DNA of 64,000 nt from JASLQO01 sp002327525. Its GTDB lineage: Bacteria > Pseudomonadota > Gammaproteobacteria > Pseudomonadales > Azotimanducaceae. The position numbers were made by a program, and so were the translations under genes. How positions within the stretch are numbered: position 1 is the stretch's first letter; each line of letters opens with the position of its first letter. Below the pieces are notes generated by a model. That model was given only the letters and a program-made list of their open reading frames with translations. It was not told the origin of the DNA and did not search any database. The stretch covers positions 158,138 to 222,137 of the forward strand of contig JASLQO010000018.1 in NCBI GenBank assembly GCA_030744435.1, written 5' to 3'. This document shows, piece by piece, positions 26,914-34,407 of the stretch.

Positions 26914-28110
26914 ATGCCTGCATTGTTCGCCGATCTCAAAGTCATCGATGGTGCGTCATTTCTTGCCGGTCCGTGCGCCGCCACGATCCTGTCCGACTAT
27001 GGGGCCGACGTCGTGAAGATCGAACCGCTCAGCGGTGACCAGCAGCGCTCCATCGCGGCCGGCCACCCGAGCGATTATTCGTGGCAGCTGACCGACCGCA
27101 ATCGACGCAGCCTGGCGATGGATATCACCACCGGGGCAGGGCGGGAAGTGCTGTTGCGCATGCTGAAAAAGGCAGACGTATTCGTCGTCAACTTCAGTGC
27201 CCAGCAACTCGATAGGTACGACCTGGACTGGGAGACGCTCAGGGCAGTCAATCCACGCCTCATATTTGCCCAAATCTCAGGATACGGACTGGAGGGTCCA
27301 GAGTCTGCGCGGCGTGCCTTCGACTTCACGGCATGGTTCGCGCGGACGGGAATTCTCGACATGATGCATGAAAAGGACGTCGCACCCTCGATGCCGGCGG
27401 GTGGGGTAGGTGACCATGCTACCTCGATGACGCTGTTCGCCGGCATCATGATGGCGTTGTATAAGCGTGACCGAACCGGCGAAGGCAGTATGGTTTCCAC
27501 GTCGCTCGTGGCAACGGGTGCGTGGGCTAACGGCCTCAACCTGCAGGGTGTCATGGCGGGGGTCGATACCGCCGCAAGACGTGATCAGGAAGGCTGGTCC
27601 AATCCCGTGCAGGGCGTCTACCGCACCGCCGATGAGCGTTTTGTCTTGATCGTGATACAAAACGTTGCGCGTGACTGGCCGAAGCTGGTGTATGTGCTCG
27701 AACGTACGCAGTGGTTGGACGATGAGCGGTTCCAGCCGGTGAAGCCATTGTTTCGCAACCGTTTTCTTGCCCGTGAGATGATCGGCGAAGCCCTCGCAAA
27801 CATCGATTCGAGTGAGCTCTGCCGCCGCCTCGACGAGGCCGGTATTGTCCACAGCCTGGTGATGCGCAACGCAGAGGTGCTTGAAGATCCGCAGCTGCTC
27901 GCCAACGGTGTGCTCCTCGACTCCGAAGCCGCCTTGCCGGGTGGAGAGAGGACTTTTGCTACTCCGATTAAGCTGTCGTCGGAGGGTCAGCTCACACCCC
28001 AGCGCGCACCAGGGATAGGAGAGCACTCCGCCGAGATCCTACGGGAGTACGATATCTCTGCAGCCGAAATCGGACGGTTGAAGGCGGAGGGTGTGGTCGG
28101 CGGCAACTGA
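26914..28110 (+). CDS. CoA-transferase family III (CaiB/BaiF) protein
   Basis: 398 aa. It shows the family N-terminus (DLKVIDGASFLAGPCAATIL, GADVVKIEP), NRRSLAMDIT, SGYGLEGPE and the segment GVGDHATSMT near residue 165, whose Asp aligns with the catalytic residue that carries the CoA thioester intermediate. The substrate cannot be read from the sequence. ATG 26914 has CGGAAAG upstream; a TTG at 26893 would extend it by seven residues. Its neighbour downstream is about 1.1 kb without a clear gene. Confidence 0.88.
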   Translation: MPALFADLKVIDGASFLAGPCAATILSDYGADVVKIEPLSGDQQRSIAAGHPSDYSWQLTDRNRRSLAMDITTGAGREVLLRMLKKADVFVVNFSAQQLDRYDLDWETLRAVNPRLIFAQISGYGLEGPESARRAFDFTAWFARTGILDMMHEKDVAPSMPAGGVGDHATSMTLFAGIMMALYKRDRTGEGSMVSTSLVATGAWANGLNLQGVMAGVDTAARRDQEGWSNPVQGVYRTADERFVLIVIQNVARDWPKLVYVLERTQWLDDERFQPVKPLFRNRFLAREMIGEALANIDSSELCRRLDEAGIVHSLVMRNAEVLEDPQLLANGVLLDSEAALPGGERTFATPIKLSSEGQLTPQRAPGIGEHSAEILREYDISAAEIGRLKAEGVVGGN

Positions 28111-29206
28111 CCAAAAAAAATGTCAGGTGCCGTCGCCAAATGTGACCGGCGTTTCAGAAAAGCCGAGAACGCATTCCTAACGTCTGTGTGAATCGTACAC
28201 GGAGGTTATCGGCACGATTGCACATCGTTTGGAAGGAAGGCTGTTCGCTGGGGCGTACTCTGTTCATGGTCTTGAGTGCCGACGAACCTGACGTCATGGC
28301 GCGGGTGAGTTGCTGTCTCAACGCTCAGCGTGTGGTAATCAACATGCTGCTGAGCGAGGTGACCCGGCGCATCAGTTCCAGTACGGGGGCTGCTTCTGGA
28401 CAACCTCAATGGACCCGAATCCGCGAAACGAATGCAGAATGCCGAAGATGGCTGGCATTTTTCCACCCGGGAGGGTGTTCGAGGACGAGACGGGCAAGCG
28501 GCCGGGTGACTTCCCGGCTGCTTGTGGCATTGCTCCTGCGGGACCTGAAGCTGGAGGTCATTGATTCCAGGTGGTTAGTAGCGGAATACGACACCGGAGA
28601 ACTTGTGGTGTTTTCGGAGCATCAGAACGACTCTGTACCGACGCAATCCGTGCGGTGTGCAAACGGGGATGTACACGCAATTGGGCAGCGAGCGGTTCGA
28701 GGGATTCTGAGATTGAGAAACAGCGCCCTGCCGCGCCATTTCTCCAGAGACTGTAACCGAATGCTGGCAGGGCGATGTGGTGAGTTCTCAGTGGCTTCTT
28801 TCGGCGACGAAGTCCTGTTGCCGGTTCAGGAGGCTTGTCGGCAGTTTCCGGGGAGGTTGTACAGGCTGTGTCGCTTCGTCGCCTGTGCTTGGTAGGCCAC
28901 CAATCTCCGAAATATGCTGGCTATTTGTTTGATACGTGCTAGTTTGTTTCTGAATAAAGTGGAGATTCGTACCGGTGTACTGGGTTCAACCGGCATAGAC
29001 GTTGTAGCCAGCAGTATGGGACTTGCACGCTAACGACAGAAAGCCTTTGGATCGGACGTGCGGACGGTCTGAAACTGCCACCGCCGGATGATTGATTGCC
29101 GTGGATGAAGCACCGCCGTCGGGCGAAATCCAACCGCCGGAGAAACTCTAGAATCCTGTCCGCGAGCCTCGAAGAGAAACCTACGAACGAGCACGGGAGA
29201 ATCCGA
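28111..29206. other. 1.1-kb stretch without a supported gene
   Basis: The longest open frame on the plus strand, 28188-28895 (235 codons), has no start with a ribosome site, no recognisable domain, and an unusual excess of Arg, Cys and Ser typical of non-coding GC-rich frames. Short open frames on the minus strand look no better. Near 28119 the sequence ATGTCAGGTGCC resembles a REP-type unit and has a related copy, TGACAGGTGCC, at 50449. The last 250 bases become more AT-rich and may contain the promoter for the gene at 29207. It could be decayed coding sequence. Confidence 0.5.
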
Positions 29207-29629
29207 ATGAGCCTGCCCTTTCCCTCCCTGGATTTTTTCCAGGCGCTCCAACAACGTACCAAAGATGAAGCTGTGGCCTTTGAAAAACTGGGTTATTGCG
29301 ACACCACCTTCGGCATCCGTGTCGGGAGCGAACTGTATTCGATCACTTTCGAGATTTACGAGTGCGTGGAAGTCGCGGAGGGAGGTGATGCCGAGAATCT
29401 CGATTTCGTCCTGGACGCCCAACGGGAACTTTGGTGTGAAATGCTCGCATCCATTCAGGAAAATGATGGAGCCGACGCAAGCCATACGATCAATTCCCTA
29501 ACTCATATGGGCGATATCATGAGCGTCGAATACGAAGACCCCGAAGGTCACGACCGTTTCTACCGCTTCATGGCCACCATCCAGGCATTTCTTGACGAAG
29601 CCAAGAATCTCGACGTGGAGATCAACTGA
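29207..29629 (+). CDS. Small SCP2-like protein, first gene of the ferritin-like operon
   Basis: 140 aa, acidic, no signal peptide or membrane segment. The alternating strand/helix pattern (GIRVGSELYSITFEIYECVEV, then LDFVLDAQRELWCEML, then HMGDIMSVEYEDPEGHDRF and an amphipathic helix) resembles the sterol-carrier SCP2 fold, which binds lipids; this is a pattern-based guess. ATG 29207 has GGGAGA upstream. Its TGA overlaps the ATG of the next gene, so the two are translationally coupled. The upstream in-frame extension to 29096 is very basic and is not believed. Confidence 0.6.
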   Translation: MSLPFPSLDFFQALQQRTKDEAVAFEKLGYCDTTFGIRVGSELYSITFEIYECVEVAEGGDAENLDFVLDAQRELWCEMLASIQENDGADASHTINSLTHMGDIMSVEYEDPEGHDRFYRFMATIQAFLDEAKNLDVEIN

Positions 29630-30714
29630 TGGCCTATATCGCACCCAAGGACTATTCGGCAGACGAGGACCTGATTCGCAAGGTCATGCAGGTGATGAGT
29701 GGGCAACTCGACCTTTCGTGGATGAAGGAGCGCCCCCACCCCGTAAGAGCCCTTGCATCCCAACCCTCCCGGGGCCTGACCCTGGATGACATCAATCAGG
29801 ATCCGTTTTACGGACCGGAGTCGATCCCCGACATCGTTCGACATAATTTCTCGATGGCTCCACGGGGGGCGATATTGCCCGAAGGCCTGCCTACGCTCGG
29901 CTACCGCGTCAATCGCAAGAGCGATGTCTGGGCCGATAATGGTCCAGAGCTCTTCGAGGAAAGCAAGGCTCGGCGTTGGGCACCGGCACGTATGATCCCC
30001 TGGTTGGTCCTCAATTCTCCCGGTTATAGCCAGGACGAGGATAAAGCCATGAGGCAGCTGGCGACCGGCTTGACATCGATCTTCCTGGTCGCTGCAGACG
30101 TCCCATCGCGTTGGGTCTGGCTCATGAACCAGGAATTCCACGAAATCAAGTACCTGCTCTGCGCGCAAATGTTTGATGCGGCACGACTCGCTGAAGCCTT
30201 TCGAAAGCGTGCACTATTCGGACATAAATCGCTGGGAAAAGACTCCTGGGAATTGGGTGAATTCCTGAAGAGCGTCATCGATTCAGAAAGCTATCCGTTG
30301 GCATCCGCGGCAACCAACCTGACTCTCTACTCAATCGGCCAGGCGTTAGGCCGCCATTTCGAGTTCGTCGCTCGAAATTCAGCAGATTCGATGCTCGGGA
30401 TGAAACTCTCTGAGGATTCTTCCCGGCCGATCGCCTATGGGATCCGGCAGGTTCGGGGGCTGGTCGAAGCCCACCCCAGCAAGGCCATAGAAATCAACGA
30501 CCATCTCGACCTTGTCGAGAATGGACTGGTCGGCTTTCTGGGATCCCGCGAACTGATCGAAAGCTTGATCCTGATGTCCGGCGGATTCGAGACAGTATCC
30601 CGATTCTATCGCCGCACTATAGAAGAGTATCTTGAGCGCTGTGTCAGTGCGGGATTGGGCAACCGTGCGGATCGCAGTCCGCTATCGGCTTTCTTGAAGC
30701 TGATCGAGAATTGA
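29629..30714 (+). CDS. Ferritin-like paralogue lacking the diiron ligands (probable pseudoenzyme)
   Basis: 361 aa, a paralogue of the next gene; the two align without a gap over residues about 97-270 (KSDVWA, FHE-K, EAFRKRAL shared). Residues that are metal ligands in the partner are replaced here: E150 by S, E184 and H187 by A and L (DAARL), E234 by Y, E264 and H267 by S and P (DSSRP). Only E110 and E111 remain. The fold core and both ends are kept and the frame is intact, so it is not a decaying gene. A structural or regulatory subunit for the active paralogue is the simplest inference. Confidence 0.75.
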   Translation: MAYIAPKDYSADEDLIRKVMQVMSGQLDLSWMKERPHPVRALASQPSRGLTLDDINQDPFYGPESIPDIVRHNFSMAPRGAILPEGLPTLGYRVNRKSDVWADNGPELFEESKARRWAPARMIPWLVLNSPGYSQDEDKAMRQLATGLTSIFLVAADVPSRWVWLMNQEFHEIKYLLCAQMFDAARLAEAFRKRALFGHKSLGKDSWELGEFLKSVIDSESYPLASAATNLTLYSIGQALGRHFEFVARNSADSMLGMKLSEDSSRPIAYGIRQVRGLVEAHPSKAIEINDHLDLVENGLVGFLGSRELIESLILMSGGFETVSRFYRRTIEEYLERCVSAGLGNRADRSPLSAFLKLIEN

Positions 30715-30736
30715 GCGCTTTCCGAGGAGACGAAAA

Positions 30737-31876
30737 ATGAGCTACTACGGATCGACCGACTACCTGGCTGATGATGACTTCGTGTTACGGATGAAGGATA
30801 TTCGAAAGGGAAATCTCGATCTCGGCTGGATGGATGCCGGGACGGAACAATTGGAAATCAACATAGCCAGCGAGAAGCGAGGTCTTACGTACATCGACCT
30901 CAATCAGGGAAGCTACGGCTATGACGAACTTCCCGAAATTCCCCGGGGTCCGCGTGGTTGTGCACCCCGGGGCGCATCCTTCGAGGTCGAGCGCCAAGCA
31001 GATCTCGGCCCGGATCTGAATGTCAAGAGCGATGTCTGGGCCTACAGAGTGGCGTCGTTTTACGAAGAAGCGGTAAGCCGACAATGGGACGCCACGACGG
31101 ATGTGCCATGGAACGATCTGGCGCGCTATGAGACGTCGGAGGAAATGGAGATCGCCTTCGCGCAACTCTGTACCTTCTTTACAGAGGTCGAGATGATCGC
31201 AACCGACCTGCCGGCCAAGTGGTGCTGGCGCATGAACAATCAATTCCATGAGGTCAAAGGTTTCATCGCCACGCAGGCAATCGATGAAGCAAGGCATGCC
31301 GAGGTATTCCGCAAACGTGCCCTGGCGGGGGGCGTGGGGCTCATGCAGGCCTTGCCGCAGGTCGAGCACACATTGAAGGCAATTCTTGACAGCGATACCT
31401 ACAGTGAAGCCAGCGCTTTCATGCACCTGCTGGCGGAGGGAAACATTCTTACGATGTTCCGGTTCAGCGAGTTCATCTCGCCAACTCCCGTGGATAAGCG
31501 AATGTTTCAGCTGGTCATGCAGGATGAGGCACGTCACGTCTCCTACGGTCTCCAACACCTCAAGTGGATTCTGGACAACGCACCGCAACGGAAGGAACAG
31601 CTTCACGCAGCCTTGGACGAGGCGGAAAATTTCAGCCTGAATCAATTCGATTCGGCGCTCTTCGAGGCCATGATCGTGCTGGCGGGCAAAGGTACCTCTC
31701 CTCAGCAGATCCAGAAGGGCATTGAAATCGTCGGCACCCTTCAGATCAGGCAAATCGAAGAATACTTCCAAAGACTACGCCGGGCGGGATTCGAGGATCG
31801 AATCGAGAGAAGTAAGTTTCGGGAGTTGTTGGCGGCCACTTCACTCTCGGGTGACGATCCTCAACTGCCCAGTTGA
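30737..31876 (+). CDS. Ferritin-like diiron protein with complete ligand set, probable oxygenase
   Basis: 379 aa, soluble. Ligand pattern: E110/E111 (FYEEAVSRQW), E150 (FFTEVEM), E184-x-x-H187 (DEARH), E234 (LLAEGN), E264-x-x-H267 (DEARH). The E, ExxH, E, ExxH order and the spacings (34, 47, 30) are close to those of stearoyl-ACP desaturase and AurF-type N-oxygenases, so an O2-activating diiron enzyme is likely; the substrate is unknown. It follows the degenerate paralogue after 22 bases with GAGGAG as ribosome site. The C-terminal region is helical and also shared with the paralogue. Confidence 0.8.
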   Translation: MSYYGSTDYLADDDFVLRMKDIRKGNLDLGWMDAGTEQLEINIASEKRGLTYIDLNQGSYGYDELPEIPRGPRGCAPRGASFEVERQADLGPDLNVKSDVWAYRVASFYEEAVSRQWDATTDVPWNDLARYETSEEMEIAFAQLCTFFTEVEMIATDLPAKWCWRMNNQFHEVKGFIATQAIDEARHAEVFRKRALAGGVGLMQALPQVEHTLKAILDSDTYSEASAFMHLLAEGNILTMFRFSEFISPTPVDKRMFQLVMQDEARHVSYGLQHLKWILDNAPQRKEQLHAALDEAENFSLNQFDSALFEAMIVLAGKGTSPQQIQKGIEIVGTLQIRQIEEYFQRLRRAGFEDRIERSKFRELLAATSLSGDDPQLPS

Positions 31877-32207
31877 ACGGGTCGGATTCCGATTCGCGCT
31901 CTCAATGATGCTGGTTAGGGCGAATCTCGACGGATAGAAGGTATCGACGCCCCTCTTAAACCGAGGGCTGCCATCGCGGATGGATACCTCAGATTGAGCG
32001 AGCGGCGCAACTCGAACAGCCCAGCATGCTCTCGCATGCGGTAGCTAGAGGGAGGGATTATTCAGTGGTCGGTTCAGGCCGCCGCCCTCACCCCTTCGGG
32101 GCCGCCGTCACTGCGTGACGACGTCGACTTGGTCTCACTACGAAGCATGCTTTGCAGTGAGGCCTCGGCTCGAACCCGGGAGGGCCCGGCCCACCGCCCA
32201 CACTGTC
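31877..32207. other. Intergenic region rich in hairpins before tRNA-Ser
   Basis: No gene is seen. It holds successive hairpins: CCCC-TTC-GGGG (32091-32101), CGTCAC-TGC-GTGACG (32106-32120) and a long one at 32131-32164 with stem GGTCTCACT/AGTGAGGCC enclosing the palindrome AAGCATGCTT. At 32047-32059 is AGAGGGAGGGATT, an exact copy of 13 bases from the 3' part of the tRNA-Ser gene (32248-32260). Confidence 0.6.
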
Positions 32208-32243
32208 AAATTATATAGGGGCCGCTGGCCCCTATATAATTTG
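32207..32243 (-). terminator. Perfect 17-bp hairpin at the 3' end of tRNA-Ser
   Basis: The arms AAATTATATAGGGGCC and GGCCCCTATATAATTT, extended by one C-G pair, flank a 3-base loop (GCT). Read on the minus strand it begins at the CCA end of tRNA-Ser and ends in ATAATTTGACAG, so it probably stops or protects the tRNA transcript. It lacks a long U-run, so the call as terminator is an inference. Confidence 0.5.
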
Positions 32244-32332
32244 GCGGAGAGGGAGGGATTCGAACCCTCGATGGGCTTTTAACCCATACTCCCTTAGCAG
32301 GGGAGCGCCTTCAGCCGCTCGGCCACCTCTCC
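32242..32332 (-). tRNA. tRNA-Ser(GCU)
   Basis: On the minus strand the 5' half is GGAGAGGTGGCCGAGCGGCT, the anticodon loop is CTGCTAA (anticodon GCT) between CTCCC and GGGAG, a long variable arm (TGGGTTAAAAGCCCA) follows, then GAGGG-TTCGAAT-CCCTC, acceptor CCTCTCC, discriminator G and an encoded CCA. The long variable arm and G73 are serine-tRNA identity features. Confidence 0.96.
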
Positions 32333-32383
32333 GGGAGGGCGCAGTTTACAGGGCGCAAGCGTGACGGCCAATGGGAGTTTGGG

Positions 32384-33025
32384 ATGCAAATACCCGCGTG
32401 GGTGAAGTGGACGAGTGTGGTAATCATACTAATCACGACACTCGTGATTCCGTTGCTGCTGTTTGAGGATGAATCGAATGTAATGCTCGCGCGCATTGTC
32501 GAATGGACCGGCGACAGGCCGTTTGTCACGGCGAGCGTCGTGGTCGGTGCGCTGGCCGCCGACGTGTTTCTGCCGGTGCCCAACGGATTGATCAACACGC
32601 TCGCCGGCTCGCTGCTTGGCTGGATGTTAGGATCATTCGTCATATGGATCGGTCTCACGATCGGCTGTGCTGTGGGCTATGCCGCCGGCAGATTCGCCGC
32701 TCTGCCGCTGGCCAGGGGCATGCTGGGTGAGCACGATCTGAACGCAGCGCGCGAGGTGTCTCGTCGTCTCGGTGCGTCTGTGCTGGTGGTGACTCGTACT
32801 GTTCCGATGCTCGCCGAGGTGGTCACCATTTCTGCGGGCATTACCGGGTACCCGTTCGCGCGCTTCGTCGCGATCACGGGGCTTGCGAACATCGGAGTGG
32901 CGGTGGTGTTTGCCGGCATCGGATCCGCTGCCAGCGAGCTTCAATCCTCACTGCTTGCCTTCGTGGGCGCGGTTGCGCTGCCCCTGATCGCCTGGGTCGG
33001 CTATCGGTTCATACATCGGGATTGA
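32384..33025 (+). CDS. VTT-domain (DedA/TVP38-like) inner membrane protein
   Basis: 213 aa with about five hydrophobic segments. The VTT/SNARE-associated motif region FLPVPNGLINTLAGSLLG (about residues 62-79) and the Arg-bearing segment TRTVPMLAEVVTISAGITG near residue 136 are typical of the DedA/TVP38 superfamily, some members of which move lipid carriers across membranes. The specific substrate is not apparent. It is divergent from tRNA-Ser. Confidence 0.78.
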   Translation: MQIPAWVKWTSVVIILITTLVIPLLLFEDESNVMLARIVEWTGDRPFVTASVVVGALAADVFLPVPNGLINTLAGSLLGWMLGSFVIWIGLTIGCAVGYAAGRFAALPLARGMLGEHDLNAAREVSRRLGASVLVVTRTVPMLAEVVTISAGITGYPFARFVAITGLANIGVAVVFAGIGSAASELQSSLLAFVGAVALPLIAWVGYRFIHRD

Positions 33026-33053
33026 GCGCTTGCGGGCCGATGGGGTAGGGTGA

Positions 33054-33115
33054 GGGGGTCAGAGGGGGTCAGAGGGAAATGCCATAGTGAGGAATCCCTC
33101 TGCCCCCCCTTGACT
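33054..33115. repeat. REP-like palindromic unit with a short tandem repeat
   Basis: GGGGTCAGAGG occurs twice in tandem at about 33055-33076 and its second copy pairs with TCCCTCTGCCCCC about 15 bases further on, giving a stem of roughly 12 pairs. GGGGTCAGAG palindromes are a common REP type in Proteobacteria. It lies between the VTT gene and the MFS gene and may also end transcription of the former. Confidence 0.45.
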
Positions 33116-33155
33116 CTCACACAGACAAGAACAACCACCACCTGGGGTAAAAACG

Positions 33156-34400
33156 CTGGTAGCGAATACGAACATCGAGAAGAGACGTGTCTTCTTTGGG
33201 TGGTACGTGGTGGGGTTCACGCTGGTCATGCAGTTCCTCGCCATGGGAACGGGATTCTACGTATTCAGCGTGTTGCTGGTACCGCTCACGGAGGCCCTGC
33301 AGGCAGATCGTTTCCTGGTCTCGCTGGCGCTCTCGCTGCAGACGCTGTTTGGCGCGCTGGTCAGCCCGTGGGTAGGCAAGATGGTGGCCGAGCGCTCGGT
33401 GAGGGGGCTCATGTGGGCCGGCGCGGGTCTCATGGGTATCGGTTTTTTCATGCTTTCTCAGACGACCGCACTATGGCAGTTGTTCGTCTCTTTTGGATTG
33501 ATGGTCGGCGCAGGTGTCACGCTGACCGGCGCGTTGCCCTGCAATGCGCTGCTCACCAACTGGTTTTTCGATCGCCGCGGTACCGCACTTGGCATCTCGC
33601 AATTCGGCATCACCATCTCCGGAACCGTGCTCGTGCCTCTTGCCAGCCACCTAGTCCTCAACTTCGGCTGGCAGTCCGTGCCCATGACGTTTGCGATTGC
33701 GATTCCGGTGATCATGATCCCGCTGACGTGGAAGTTCGCGGTCAAGTGTCCCGAGGACATGGGGCTTTACGCGGATGGCGCGGCGGCGCCCCCTGTGGTC
33801 ATCACGGGCGATGCGCATAGCTGGACATTCACGCGCGCCCTGCGGGACCCTCAGGTGCGTCTGCTGGCGCTTCTGGTCGGACCGCCATTCATGGGTATCG
33901 GAACGGTGGTTCTCGGCATGCATTCGCATGCCACAGATACAGGCCTGTCCGTCATGCAGGCATCCAGTGTGGTCGCCTTCATGACGGCCTGCGGAGCGGC
34001 TGCGAAACCGTTATTCGGCATGTTGGCCGACCGCTTCGACAAGCGCTGGGCCATGGCGATATCGCTGTGTTGTCAATTGGGTGGGCTGGCACTCATCATC
34101 CTGCTCGACAGCTATGTCGGTCTGATCCTTGCGGGATGCCTGTTCGGGCTAGGCTACGGTGGCATCATGCCGCTCTGGACGGTGCTCATCGCGACGTTTT
34201 TCGGTCGTGAGGCATTCGCGCGGGTGATGGGGCTGATGTTTCCGATGACGGTACCATTCACCCTGGCAGGGTTGCCATTTGCCACCTTCATGTTCGAGAC
34301 GACCGGCAGTTACATTCCGGCCTTCACAATCCTGCTCACGGGCTTTGCCGGTGCGCTGTTCGTGCTCTGGCGGCTACCCATGTCCGACGCACCGCGCTGA
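33156..34400 (+). CDS. MFS transporter, probable CTG start
   Basis: About 414 aa with 12 hydrophobic segments; FDRRGTALGISQFG after helix 4 and ADRFDKRWAM after helix 8 are major facilitator loop motifs. Gene content resembles the monocarboxylate/oxalate-formate branch. The first ATG/GTG/TTG is GTG 33207, which would begin inside the conserved FFGWYVVGF at the start of helix 1. In frame upstream only CTG 33156 is available, giving a short basic N-terminus (NIEKRRVFFGWYV) with GGGG at 33144-33147; that start is inferred. Substrate unknown. Confidence 0.82.
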   Translation: MVANTNIEKRRVFFGWYVVGFTLVMQFLAMGTGFYVFSVLLVPLTEALQADRFLVSLALSLQTLFGALVSPWVGKMVAERSVRGLMWAGAGLMGIGFFMLSQTTALWQLFVSFGLMVGAGVTLTGALPCNALLTNWFFDRRGTALGISQFGITISGTVLVPLASHLVLNFGWQSVPMTFAIAIPVIMIPLTWKFAVKCPEDMGLYADGAAAPPVVITGDAHSWTFTRALRDPQVRLLALLVGPPFMGIGTVVLGMHSHATDTGLSVMQASSVVAFMTACGAAAKPLFGMLADRFDKRWAMAISLCCQLGGLALIILLDSYVGLILAGCLFGLGYGGIMPLWTVLIATFFGREAFARVMGLMFPMTVPFTLAGLPFATFMFETTGSYIPAFTILLTGFAGALFVLWRLPMSDAPR

Positions 34401-34407
34401 GCGCCGC

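Noticed and set aside
28188..28895. 235-codon plus-strand frame as a gene
   Set aside because: No start signal, no domain, and unusual residue content; described only as part of the gene-poor stretch.
32161..32190. tRNA-like T-arm (GGCTCGAACCCGGG) near tRNA-Ser
   Set aside because: Only three to four pairs form around the TTCGAG loop and no anticodon or acceptor stem fits around it.
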